A program made the translations under genes and the position numbers. Below, piece after piece: positions 9,078 to 16,794 of a stretch of DNA of 32,850 nt. The DNA comes from Moorena sp. SIO3I8. GTDB taxonomy: Bacteria; Cyanobacteriota; Cyanobacteriia; Cyanobacteriales; Coleofasciculaceae. The first letter of the stretch is position 1, and each line of letters begins with the position of its first letter. Where the stretch lies: contig NZ_JAAHHW010000078.1 in assembly GCF_010692325.1 (NCBI RefSeq), positions 1 to 32,850 on the forward strand, given 5' to 3'. Under the pieces are notes generated by a model. It was given only the letters and a program-made list of their open reading frames with translations, was not told where the DNA came from and ran no database searches.

Positions 9078-10843
9078 TTTTCTATCCCCCGACGTTCTTG
9101 TTCCATCGTTAGCTGACGAGTGAGAATACGACTAACGTGTTCGGCTATTGCCTCGATATCTATATCTACCCCGTCAGCTGGAGTTGTTGGTAGATTTGAC
9201 GTGGCTGTGGTTGAAGTTACTGGTGCTGTCATGGGAATGGAATTAGCTCCAGTTAGATTAGGTTGACGAGCAATCACCCCATTGCTTAACTGTTGCCGTT
9301 TCGATACTTTGGCTACAGAGTCGTTATCAGTTTTGCGCCAAACTAAATCCGGTGTCGAGCTAGTTTTACCTGTCTCGGTATATAAATTAATGTTTCTATT
9401 TGGGCTTGTAGTTGTTGTCGGTAAAGGCTGACTTGGTTTGACAACAACCGATTTGGTTTGAACTAAAGAGATATCATGATTGGGGTTATAATCCGAGAGC
9501 TTAGTTTGTACCAAACTACTGTCTGATTCCTCTTCCTCATGGGAGCGCAAAACCAAATTATCTGCCGAGTTATTGATTGCTTTATCCTTGGTCAGATTAG
9601 TAGTTTTAGTTGGGGTTATAGTTGTTGTCGGTAAAGGCTGACTTGGTTTGACAACAACCGGTTTGGTTTGAACTAAAGAGATATCCTGAGAGGTTGTCTG
9701 AGAAGTCTCATTTGCTACATCCAAGCCCCCTAAATCCCCCAATTTTGGGGGACTTTTACCAGCCAATTGGATTCTTGTTCCCCCCAGAATTGGGGGGCTA
9801 GGGGGGCAAAATTCAGTATCAAAAAAGTTTTCAGATATCCTCTGATTGGGGTTAGAATCCGAGAGCTTAGTTTGTACCAAACTACTGTCTGATTCCTCTT
9901 CCTCCTGGGAGCGCCAAACTAAATCGGGTGTCGAGCTAGTTTTTCCTGTCGCTAAAGGCTGAGTGGGCTTAGCTACAACTAATTTAGTTTGTATAACAGA
10001 AGCTGGATTGACTGGAGAGGGGGAATGGAAATCACCCTCTGTTTTCGGTGGGACAACCTGAGACTGAATACTTTCTGGAGGTGTAAACTGATGGTGGAGT
10101 GCAGATAAGGTTGCCTGACGATTAATCTTGACTTGCCTTGGCAAAGATGTTGGAGGTTGAGCACTAGGGCGTGTCTTCAAACTCGGAGATCCCCCATTAT
10201 CCCCCGAGCGAGCAATCCCTCTCTCGGGGGACTTTGAGTATGGCTCCCCCCTTATTAAGGGGGGCTGGGGGGGATCTAAATCTTGCGGAAAACTTTGAAA
10301 ACACGCCCTAGACCTGGATACAGTTGAAGATTTAATTTGGCTGATAATCGGGACTTTAGGACTAGTTGATGGGACAGATCGAGATGGTGGTTGGGATCTC
10401 CCCTGATGCCCTAGGTGGTCGGGAAATTGGCGAGAATTAGTCCTAGTTGCCATTGACCTTTGCACCCCTTCTCCCCTCCCTGAAAGGGCAACATTAGAAG
10501 GCGCAACATTAGTCGGCTCCAGATAGGTATTACTCACATCAGCAGATTCTACCCTAGGGCGACTAAAACGCTCCAGATTTAACTTGGGTTGTAAACCACT
10601 TGCACCATAACGGGAGTTAATTTGTTCTGGTAGGGTTAATCGTTGGGTCAGCCTTGCCGTGGTTGCTTGGGTAGATTGGTAATGGCGGTGCAGTTGGCGG
10701 GTATTAATTACTCCACCAGACTTTTCTTGTCGCCGTTGCAGACGACTTAGTAAGGGGGAATTTTCTGGACTTCCCGATTCCTGGAAATTATTGGCTTGTG
10801 AAGCTGAATTATCCATCTTATTTAGAAAGGGGAAAATCCCCAA
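9068..10843 (-). CDS. Low-complexity CIS-cluster protein of unknown function with repeat-derived segments
   Basis: I do not recognise a family for most of this 591-aa protein. It is rich in Ser, Thr, Pro and Gln and probably disordered. It contains duplicated blocks: LVQTK followed by VVVKPSQPLPTTT occurs twice, and LVQTKLSD.NPN occurs twice, encoded by near-identical DNA at 9405-9472 / 9612-9687 and 9481-9548 / 9848-9914. Interspersed palindromic repeats are translated in frame, giving DPPQPPLIRGEP (about 10246-10276) and CPPSPPILGGT...KLGDLGGLD (about 9722-9810). Only the C-terminus (IAEHVSRILTRQLTMEQERRGI) looks like an ordered helix. It lies between the tube-side and hub genes, so a tape-measure or linker role is conceivable but unproven. 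Confidence 0.75.
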   Translation of the reverse strand: MGIFPFLNKMDNSASQANNFQESGSPENSPLLSRLQRRQEKSGGVINTRQLHRHYQSTQATTARLTQRLTLPEQINSRYGASGLQPKLNLERFSRPRVESADVSNTYLEPTNVAPSNVALSGRGEGVQRSMATRTNSRQFPDHLGHQGRSQPPSRSVPSTSPKVPIISQIKSSTVSRSRACFQSFPQDLDPPQPPLIRGEPYSKSPERGIARSGDNGGSPSLKTRPSAQPPTSLPRQVKINRQATLSALHHQFTPPESIQSQVVPPKTEGDFHSPSPVNPASVIQTKLVVAKPTQPLATGKTSSTPDLVWRSQEEEESDSSLVQTKLSDSNPNQRISENFFDTEFCPPSPPILGGTRIQLAGKSPPKLGDLGGLDVANETSQTTSQDISLVQTKPVVVKPSQPLPTTTITPTKTTNLTKDKAINNSADNLVLRSHEEEESDSSLVQTKLSDYNPNHDISLVQTKSVVVKPSQPLPTTTTSPNRNINLYTETGKTSSTPDLVWRKTDNDSVAKVSKRQQLSNGVIARQPNLTGANSIPMTAPVTSTTATSNLPTTPADGVDIDIEAIAEHVSRILTRQLTMEQERRGIEKWH

Positions 10844-10997
10844 TTACCGACCTATAGCGTTTATAATCCTGATGAGGTATAGCCCTACGCGCAAGGCAAG
10901 AGGCATGCTAGCAAAAGGCAAAAGTTGACTACAACAGGTTTTCAGCTTTTATCAAAGTCAAACACCTGGGTAGTGCTATACATTCAATTTTCTTACC

Positions 10998-11040
10998 GCT
11001 ACTCCCTGCTCCCTGCTCCCTGCTCCCTGTTCCCTTTTCC
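10998..11040. repeat. CTCCCTG heptamer tandem repeat
   Basis: Several CTCCCTG/CTCCCTT heptamers sit just downstream of the DUF6760 frame in the roughly 200-bp gap before the 591-aa gene. The rest of the gap shows no gene or clear regulatory site. Confidence 0.8.
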
Positions 11041-11042
11041 CT

Positions 11043-11207
11043 TTACGAACTATTCAAACGCTGATTGATTTTGGCGACTTCAGTAACCCATTTTCGGCGT
11101 TCCCGGTGTTCCATGGTCATGATTGATTCATAATGCCAGTGGAAATGATAGGCCAGATAGGCTACCTCCTCATGGATTTGGGTAAGGGGGTAGCCTAGGA
11201 TTCCCCC
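11043..11207 (-). CDS. DUF6760 reading frame lacking a standard start codon
   Basis: This frame translates as IGGILGYPLTQIHEEVAYLA followed by YHFHWHYESIMTMEHRERRKWVTEVAKINQRLNSS and a TAA stop. That is the hallmark sequence of DUF6760, a small protein encoded after the tail assembly chaperone in many CIS clusters. In this frame the upstream in-frame stop is a TGA at 11238-11240. Between it and the conserved GGILGYP there is no ATG, GTG or TTG; the first ATG lies in the middle of the domain. The frame overlaps the 3' end of the chaperone gene in the -1 register at a run of five G. Either a -1 frameshift from the chaperone or initiation at ATC (11208-11210) would express it. Start given here is the first codon after the G-run slip site. 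Confidence 0.75.
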   Translation of the reverse strand, partial: GGILGYPLTQIHEEVAYLAYHFHWHYESIMTMEHRERRKWVTEVAKINQRLNSS

Positions 11208-11560
11208 GATAAATCGAGTTCGACAGCAAAATTTTGCTCACAGTGGGGGCAGCTAATTTGAAGCGATCGCATTCCATTGCCATTGATCCGATTGTACAGA
11301 TCCTGCAAATAAGCTAAATCAGAGGCAAATAAACTTTCGATAATCTTAGGATTAACTACCTCCAGCGAACCAAGGCGAGTGACAACACGGGAGAGCAACA
11401 GCACAATCAGATAGGCTGGGTTGTTTTGCACACGAGGATCTTTGAGGGGCAGAATTTCATCCGCCGCTGTCGCCATCCGCATGACTCCTTCCTGATGCAA
11501 ATTCCCTTCTTTATCTATATACCCTGCTGGTAAGATAAATTCGTATTCCGTCTGTAGCAT
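11195..11560 (-). CDS. Phage tail assembly chaperone-like protein (gp41/gpG type)
   Basis: This 121-aa protein resembles the phage tail assembly proteins found between tube and hub genes in CIS clusters. It begins MLQTEYEFILPAGYIDKEGN, has the motif GVMRMATAADEILPLKDPRV (about 25-44) and AYLIVLLLSRVV (about 49-60), and ends with CPHCEQNFAVELDLSGES. The CxxC pair near residue 104 is common in such proteins and might bind a metal. In tailed phages the equivalent gene guides tube and tape-measure assembly and often yields a longer product by ribosomal frameshifting. Its last codons overlap the DUF6760 frame, which is relevant to that possibility. Confidence 0.8.
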   Translation of the reverse strand: MLQTEYEFILPAGYIDKEGNLHQEGVMRMATAADEILPLKDPRVQNNPAYLIVLLLSRVVTRLGSLEVVNPKIIESLFASDLAYLQDLYNRINGNGMRSLQISCPHCEQNFAVELDLSGES

Positions 11561-11613
11561 TTTGGTTCTTGGTTATGGCTAATTGCTAACTGATTACTGT
11601 TAACTGATGACTG

Positions 11614-12048
11614 TTAACTGACATTAACTCTCTGCAAACGTTCACAGGTAATCGTTAGGGAATCAATCCCAACATCGCTACCCTTAGCATCTAAGCTGGG
11701 TGCTTCATACTTACTCGCCCAAGCATTAAAGAAATCCCAGCGCACTTTTTCTTCCCCATCATCATTGAGCAGGATAATCGAGCCATTTTTGCGCTCAATT
11801 GTCCCATTCACTGCTTGTAAATGCCAATCGTAAAGTTCCTTGGAGTCAGTAATACCATACTTGAGGGCAATATCAGGGTAACTAGCTTTGCCCCGCAACT
11901 TACGTACTGTGGCATCATCTCCCCCCTCTCGATACTCCACAACTTCTACTTCTGAACCAAAACCACTACACTCAGAAAATCCTGCTTGAACAATTCCATC
12001 CAGTTCTACCAGAAAGCGATAATTTTTATACGGATCTACTCTGGGCAT
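11614..12048 (-). CDS. CIS inner tube protein (T4 gp19-like)
   Basis: This 144-aa protein matches the size and sequence of the gp19/Hcp-like inner tube family. It starts MPRVDPYKNYRFLVELDGIV and has AGFSECSGFGSEVEVVEYREGG (about 22-43), KLRGKASYPDIALKYGITDS and a final ITCERLQRVNVS strand. Stacked hexamers of this protein form the rigid tube that the contracting sheath expels. It is the only tube gene in the window, whereas some eCIS encode two variants. It follows the sheath gene by about 170 bp, consisting of TTCTGAC-type repeats and otherwise unassigned sequence. Confidence 0.95.
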   Translation of the reverse strand: MPRVDPYKNYRFLVELDGIVQAGFSECSGFGSEVEVVEYREGGDDATVRKLRGKASYPDIALKYGITDSKELYDWHLQAVNGTIERKNGSIILLNDDGEEKVRWDFFNAWASKYEAPSLDAKGSDVGIDSLTITCERLQRVNVS

Positions 12049-12169
12049 AACTCACATCTCCTTGTTGTTTGGTAATAAGTAAGGTAATGGGTAATTCAAG
12101 AAATATCTATTCTTATAACACTACGCATTTAGATTAGGACATTCCTAAACTCCGAAATCTAGTCATAGC

Positions 12170-12213
12170 TTACTTCTGACTTCTGACTTCTAACTTCTGA
12201 CTTGCGCGTAGCG
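12170..12213. repeat. ACTTCTG heptamers and a short GCGTAGCGC unit
   Basis: Several ACTTCTG/ACTTCTA heptamers are followed by TTGCGCGTAGCGCTATAT directly before the stop codon of the sheath gene. The sheath-tube gap (12049-12219) holds nothing else that I can identify. Confidence 0.75.
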
Positions 12214-12219
12214 CTATAT

Positions 12220-13482
12220 CTATTCTCCAGCCATCTGTTGAATGCGGAAGATGACAAACTCCGCTGGTTTAACAATAGCGACACCAATGAGAGCAACAAC
12301 TTCTCCTGCTTCTCTTACTTCTTTGGGATTAGTTTCTGCATCGCACTTGACAAAGAAAGCTTGCTCCGGAGTTGCTCCAAACAAAGCTCCATCCCGCCAC
12401 TGATTCAACAGAAAGTCACCGACCGTACGCTTAATACGCTGCCAAAGTGCTAGGTTATTAGGCTCAAACACTGCAAATTGAGTACCCTCATCAATGGACT
12501 CTCGCAGGAAATTAAAATAACGACGGGTGCTAATGTACTTATATTCTCCGTTGTCATCCCCTCCCAGGGTGCGCGCTCCCCAAACTTTGATATTGCCTTT
12601 AAAAGAGCGAATGATATTAATTCCTAGAGGATTTAAAATGTCTTGGTCTGCTCTGGTGAGGTTGTATTCCAAATCTAGAGCGCCTCGAATCACTTCATTA
12701 GCGGGCGCTTTAAACACACCCCTTTCTCCATCCACTCGTGCGTAAACCCCAGCCATGTGTCCACTGGGAGGCAGGAATATACTGCCATTGCTTGATGGGT
12801 CTAGAATTTGTTGGGCAGGGTCAAAAACCGTAATCCAGGGGAAGTAAAGAGCCGCATAGTTACTATCTCTAGTACTACCTTTAATGCTGTCTCGGTCAAA
12901 AGTAGTAGGATTTTGTTGCCCATCAAGAATGGCAAACCTGTCTTGGAGGTTTTCACAGTGCTCTATGACAGCTTGTTGTTCTGCTTGGCTGGTAATGCCA
13001 GGAATAGCCACCATAGTAATTTCGTCAATAGCAGCAAAACTATTGAGAGCAGCAGCTAACTCCGTATTAGCACTAATCCGGATCACATAGCACCTGGTGC
13101 CACCATTATTGAAGAAACCGTAGACTGCTTGAGCAAAACGACTCCAGGCGTTGAGTGGATTGGCATCAAAATCAGTTTCATTTACCTCTGTGAGATTATT
13201 AAGAGTCTTATCCCCAACTAAGTCAGCAAAGGTAGTGACGAACTGACTCCAATTAGTTACCAACTTAGGGGTTCCGGCTTCCGGAAGAGTCTTTGCTTCT
13301 ACTTTGAAGGTAACAGTGGTAGTGTCATCACTAGTAGTAGTTTCGACACGCTCGGCAGGGAGTTGGATACTTTGGGGTACGATACCGATAAATCCGGCTA
13401 TACTGGTAGCCACTCCAGCAATAGGTCGAGAGGAGGGCGGAACTTCTTCAACATATACGCCTGGCGAAAAATACTGTGGCAT
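12220..13482 (-). CDS. CIS contractile sheath protein
   Basis: This 420-aa protein is a contractile tail sheath subunit. The N-terminus MPQYFSPGVYVEEVPPSSRPIAG contains the highly characteristic SPGVYVEE motif. The middle has GGTRCYVIRIS (about 125-135), MVAIPGI and YAALYFPWITVFDP. The C-terminus has VWGARTLGGDD, YKYISTRRYFNFLRESID and the conserved end KPAEFVIFRIQQMAGE, which forms the inter-subunit strand of the sheath mesh. Contraction of this sheath drives the tube through the target membrane. The gene follows the DUF4255 gene by about 28 bp and precedes the tube gene, the standard CIS order. Only one sheath gene is present here. Confidence 0.97.
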   Translation of the reverse strand: MPQYFSPGVYVEEVPPSSRPIAGVATSIAGFIGIVPQSIQLPAERVETTTSDDTTTVTFKVEAKTLPEAGTPKLVTNWSQFVTTFADLVGDKTLNNLTEVNETDFDANPLNAWSRFAQAVYGFFNNGGTRCYVIRISANTELAAALNSFAAIDEITMVAIPGITSQAEQQAVIEHCENLQDRFAILDGQQNPTTFDRDSIKGSTRDSNYAALYFPWITVFDPAQQILDPSSNGSIFLPPSGHMAGVYARVDGERGVFKAPANEVIRGALDLEYNLTRADQDILNPLGINIIRSFKGNIKVWGARTLGGDDNGEYKYISTRRYFNFLRESIDEGTQFAVFEPNNLALWQRIKRTVGDFLLNQWRDGALFGATPEQAFFVKCDAETNPKEVREAGEVVALIGVAIVKPAEFVIFRIQQMAGE

Positions 13483-13510
13483 AATCTTTAACTCCTTGAT
13501 TAAACAGAAT

Positions 13511-14383
13511 TTACTGTTGTAGTTGTAGGTTGTAATTACTTGCTGCCGATTCTACTGGGATAGTGATAGTAACCTCCTGTACTGCATCCTCTAACTGCAC
13601 CCGTAAGGTATAAGCACCAGCGGTAATTGCCCCGATGGTGTACTGTCCATCTCTATCAGTGGCTGCGCTGAGATTACGCTCAACCAAAATAACCGTTGCG
13701 CCAACAACAGGTTTATTCTCAGCATCGGTAACTCGCCCACCAATCCGGAAAAATTGTTGTGCGGTGCCTGGCACCAGTTCTTCTGAGGATGGTGAAATCC
13801 GCTGACCTAATTGCCAATCTTGAGTAATGACAATGGGGGTTGGCTCTGGCTCAAATAGTTCCTTGATCGCAATGGTTACTGTGACTGTGATGGAAGCACG
13901 TAATTGATTTCCCAATGCAGTCCAAAACTCAGCAGCGCTTTGTACTCCATCTACTTGAGCAGTTACCATTGGTAAGGCTAGCTCTTGCTCAGCCAGTCGG
14001 GTATTTTCTAAAAAAGGTATTTCTGGAATAGTTGGATAGGCTGAGAATACTTGCAGCACTTGGCTGAGTAATCGGTGTTCTTGCAGGGGTAATTCTTCGC
14101 CACCAATGGGCCAAGCAGTGACTAAATAAGAACAGACTATGCGCTTTGGAGGATTATGAATAATTGCCTGTCCATTGCGCCTCTCGATCGTTGGTTCATT
14201 ATTACGTAGTTCCAGGTGTTCCCGAATATCGTACAGAAATAAATTCACCGTTGTCTGTCCAGGACTAAAGGTTTCTGAGGGACGCTCAAAAGAAATTTGA
14301 GCCTCCGCTAATTCTGGAAACCTCGACGATAGGCTGGTCTGTTCCAAAATTCTTCTCAACACTTGACTCAGATCGCGAATCAT
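13511..14383 (-). CDS. Tail-terminator-like DUF4255 protein with carboxypeptidase-regulatory-like domain
   Basis: The first about 190 residues match the DUF4255 / Pvc16 N-terminal family (MIRDLSQVLRRILEQ, FLYDIREHLELRNNEP, RIVCSYLVTAWP), which caps the distal end of CIS tubes. Residues about 215-285 form a carboxypeptidase-regulatory-like beta sandwich (IGGRVTDAENKPVVGATVIL, DRDGQYTIGAITAGAYTLRV). The start was set at the ATG at 14381-14383 because the family begins with MIRDL; a GTG 39 bases upstream would add 13 unconserved residues. It is the first gene of the CIS operon and is divergent from the gene at 14678. The C-terminal domain could be a surface adhesion or membrane-contact module, which is inference. 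Confidence 0.88.
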   Translation of the reverse strand: MIRDLSQVLRRILEQTSLSSRFPELAEAQISFERPSETFSPGQTTVNLFLYDIREHLELRNNEPTIERRNGQAIIHNPPKRIVCSYLVTAWPIGGEELPLQEHRLLSQVLQVFSAYPTIPEIPFLENTRLAEQELALPMVTAQVDGVQSAAEFWTALGNQLRASITVTVTIAIKELFEPEPTPIVITQDWQLGQRISPSSEELVPGTAQQFFRIGGRVTDAENKPVVGATVILVERNLSAATDRDGQYTIGAITAGAYTLRVQLEDAVQEVTITIPVESAASNYNLQLQQ

Positions 14384-14484
14384 CCTGACTGACCTGGTTG
14401 GATTTACTGAGCAGCCACGCACCAGACTCTCAAAGCCTAAAGCGTGTTTGAAAACTTATTTATTATTAATTCTTTCAGACATCC

Positions 14485-14513
14485 TCTACAAGTCACGTTT
14501 TCTAGCTAGTCAA
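14485..14513 (-). promoter_or_regulatory. Candidate sigma-70-type promoter of the CIS operon
   Basis: On the minus strand TTGACT is followed after 17 bases by TGTAGA, about 100 bases upstream of the DUF4255 start. The -35 is good but the -10 is poor, so this is only a candidate. It lies in the 294-bp divergent region, which otherwise holds no recognisable operator. Confidence 0.3.
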
Positions 14514-14611
14514 GTTAAACTAGCTCATTTGAACTAATCCATTTGGAGTAGCAAGATCCTGTGACTGGTTTTTGAAATCCAAAATTGATAAATTAACGCT
14601 ATTCCTCTGGA

Positions 14612-14670
14612 GATGGGTAAATGGGGAGATGGGGAAATAGAGAGATGGGGAAATAGAGAGATGGGGAGAT
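14612..14670. repeat. GAGATGGGGAAATA-type tandem repeats before a start codon
   Basis: Units of GAGATGGGG alternate with AAATAGA and end about eight bases before the ATG of the next gene. The tract includes several GGGG/GAGA stretches but no well-placed Shine-Dalgarno sequence. Confidence 0.8.
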
Positions 14671-14677
14671 AAAATTG

Positions 14678-15610
14678 ATGGCTAGCCGTAATTTACAGAA
14701 TTGGTCTAAAAACTGCTATTTTAATGGGAGTGACGTCTTTAAAATGCTGATAACTCCCCTTTTCAGCCAACTTGATTCCAAGCAATGGATCTGTGTACTG
14801 GATCCAGCCTTAGCGCTCTCCTATTATGGAGTCCACATCGCTCAGCAGCTAGGAGAAATAATGGAACTCTGGATAGCAAGAGAGCTTTGGCATATTCTCA
14901 ACAATACTAAGTTTTATTTACAACAACCAGAACTACTTATTCCCAAAAGCACTCTCAATGACAAGGCACCTGAACAGGACAGAGCCACTTTAGAGAGTGT
15001 GATTTGGTCACTTCAAGAGTGGAAACGATTACAAAGCGAGAATGATTTGCTAGGACTAAATCTATTCTGGCTGGGGGATAGTCTAAGGGAGTCTTTACTG
15101 CCAAAAGGTACAACTATCAAGCTATTGCCACGATGGGAATATTTAGCACGCTTATTAGATCGATGCATTAATCAGTCACAGGGGACCAATGATACTTTAA
15201 TGGCGTCATTTCGGGATACTATAGCCCTAAGTGCGAGTTTGGGTTCTGCTTTTATACTGAGCTATCAGAAACCTACAGATTTTAGTCATAATCGTCCTCC
15301 AGATATCTGCAAAGCCTTGGAAAACTTGGGAATCTCTTGCGAACTGGTCAGTGCGCAGGATCGAATTGTGGCTTTGGAATCGGAGTACTTACGCCAGTTG
15401 ATGATTTACACCGGACTGGCAAAACTTTTATGGGAAGGGCTTCATCTGTGTGTTATACATCTTGTGACACCTGCAGTGCCAGCATTTGAAACAATGTCTA
15501 AGGGGTCTGGGAGCGATAACTGTGCCGATGATCCTGAAGATTCGGGGAATTTCCCAGAGTTAAAGGGCGATTTATGGATAAATGCTAAAGCGTTCTGGTA
15601 TAAACTATAA
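14678..15610 (+). CDS. Unrecognised protein divergent from the CIS operon
   Basis: I do not recognise this 310-aa protein. It begins MASRNLQNWSKNCYFNGSDV, appears mostly alpha-helical and soluble, and has Trp-rich helices (YGVHIAQQLGEIMELWIARELWHIL around 50-73 and LESVIWSLQEWKRLQSENDL around 108-127). A segment DRIVALESEYLRQLMIYTGLAKLLWEGLHLC lies near residues 233-263, and the end is acidic. The ATG at 14678 is preferred over the adjacent TTG. It is read away from the CIS operon from a shared 294-bp intergenic region, so co-regulation is possible, but there is no direct evidence that it belongs to the system. Confidence 0.7.
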   Translation: MASRNLQNWSKNCYFNGSDVFKMLITPLFSQLDSKQWICVLDPALALSYYGVHIAQQLGEIMELWIARELWHILNNTKFYLQQPELLIPKSTLNDKAPEQDRATLESVIWSLQEWKRLQSENDLLGLNLFWLGDSLRESLLPKGTTIKLLPRWEYLARLLDRCINQSQGTNDTLMASFRDTIALSASLGSAFILSYQKPTDFSHNRPPDICKALENLGISCELVSAQDRIVALESEYLRQLMIYTGLAKLLWEGLHLCVIHLVTPAVPAFETMSKGSGSDNCADDPEDSGNFPELKGDLWINAKAFWYKL

Positions 15611-15984
15611 ATTTTGTTAACAATTTAGTTCCTTTTTGATTGGTATTTCACAGAATGGAAGGGGGGGAAGACCATCAATGGATCTGATATGCCTAAATCA
15701 TTTGTGAATACTTATAGCAATGGGTGTAATGGTGTTGACAAATTCAAGGAACGAAGCTATTCAGCGCGGTCTTGGGGAGCTAAATCATGCCCTGGTCCGA
15801 CGTTCGTCAGCCGTCAGCCGTCAGCTTTTAGCTCACGCTACTTGAGGTGCCGTCAGCCGTCAGCCGTCAGCTTTTAGCTGATAGCTGATAACTGATAGCT
15901 GATAGCTGATAGCTGACTTTTATCCTTCCCCAGGTTGCGGTCACCAATCAAACAGGATGTCTATAGGTACTTGACATTTCTATC
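15611..15984. other. Gene-free stretch with CCGTCAG/GCTGATA repeats
   Basis: This 374-bp stretch lacks a convincing gene. It contains CCGTCAG heptamers and a CACGCTACTTGAGGTGC unit (about 15812-15870), followed by GCTGATA heptamers (about 15878-15917). The CTACTTGAGGTGC unit recurs at about 30068-30082. The 62-codon open frame across it is not supported by any coding feature. Confidence 0.7.
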
Positions 15985-16473
15985 ATGAAAGAGAAACGTA
16001 ATCTTACTCTTTATGGTCAAGATATAGCTAGTGAAGATCTAGAATCAGAGTTAGGAAATCAAGTTATTGGTAAGCTGTTTATCAATAATTCTTGTTTTTT
16101 AGTTTGTGAAACAAACAACGAATTTAAACCTAGTTTAGGGTCTAGCTCTAATTCACCCCCTCAAAGCAGTTGTCCTTTGAATGCAGTTGGTTATCTGGAG
16201 GTAAATGGAAAATTTTATGCAATTACAGAATTCCAAGACAATACTACTTCCGTTACATCTCATCTTGCTAGTATCTTAACAGAACGAGAGTTACAAATTG
16301 TTACTCTTGTTGCTTTAGGTCAGTCTAATAAGCTAATTGCTAAACAGCTTGAAATTAGTGAATGGACAGTTTCTGCTCATCTACGTCGGATCTTCCTGAA
16401 GCTGGATGTAGATAGTCGAGCGGCTATGGTTTATCAATGTGCTCCTTTGATTCAGCAGTTAGAAATGAAGTAG
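15985..16473 (+). CDS. LuxR-family HTH transcriptional regulator
   Basis: This 162-aa protein ends with a GerE/LuxR-type helix-turn-helix at about residues 98-160: LTERELQIVTLVALGQSNKLIAKQL then ISEWTVSAHLRRIFLKLDVDSRAAMV. This is the DNA-binding domain of LuxR-type regulators. The N-terminal about 95 residues show no receiver (no conserved Asp/Lys pattern) or known autoinducer domain. They include IGKLFINNSCFLVCETNN and LEVNGKFYAITEF, strands that could form a small sensory or dimerisation module. This architecture is seen in other cyanobacterial orphan LuxR proteins. It could regulate the neighbouring genes, including the CIS operon about 1.6 kb away, but no target site is visible. Confidence 0.88.
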   Translation: MKEKRNLTLYGQDIASEDLESELGNQVIGKLFINNSCFLVCETNNEFKPSLGSSSNSPPQSSCPLNAVGYLEVNGKFYAITEFQDNTTSVTSHLASILTERELQIVTLVALGQSNKLIAKQLEISEWTVSAHLRRIFLKLDVDSRAAMVYQCAPLIQQLEMK

Positions 16474-16481
16474 CTATAGCA

Positions 16482-16524
16482 GAAGTCAGAAGTCAGAAGT
16501 CAGAAGTCAGAAGTCAGAAGTCAG
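16482..16524. repeat. CAGAAGT heptamer tandem repeat
   Basis: About six CAGAAGT heptamers follow the LuxR-type gene and lead into a TGAGCTGATAGCTGACTGCTG stretch. It is a typical STRR and no terminator hairpin precedes it. Confidence 0.85.
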
Positions 16525-16571
16525 GTATGAGCTGATAGCTGACTGCTGACCCATGATATTGTATGGCACTG

Positions 16572-16794
16572 GATGCGATCGCGTAATCTGGTCGAGCACT
16601 CGATGCGATCGCATTATCTGGCCGAGCACTGGATGCGATCGCGTAATCTGGTCGAGCACTCGATGCGATCGCGTAATCTGGTCGAGCACTCGATGCGATC
16701 GCGTAATCTGGTCGAGCACTCGATGCGATCGCATTATCTTGTACGGGTATTGGATGCGATCGCATTATCTTGTACGGGTATTGGATGCGATGCG
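16572..16794. repeat. 30/31-bp tandem array carrying seven HIP1 palindromes
   Basis: Seven head-to-tail units start with GATGCGATCGC. Five 30-bp units (16572-16721) continue with GTAATCTGGTCGAGCACTC or close variants, and two 31-bp units (16722-16783) continue with ATTATCTTGTACGGGTATTG; a partial eighth follows. Every full unit contains the HIP1 octamer GCGATCGC. Most junctions also form the palindrome TCGAGCACTCGA. There are no unique spacers, so it is not a CRISPR. Several frames on both strands are open across it but the products are pure repeats. Confidence 0.95.

Noticed and set aside
1-14383. Prophage or type VI secretion system
   Set aside because: No capsid, portal, terminase, integrase or lysis genes, and no TssJLM membrane complex; the gene set and order fit a CIS.
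16572-16794. CRISPR array
   Set aside because: Units are directly contiguous with no unique spacers and no cas genes are nearby.
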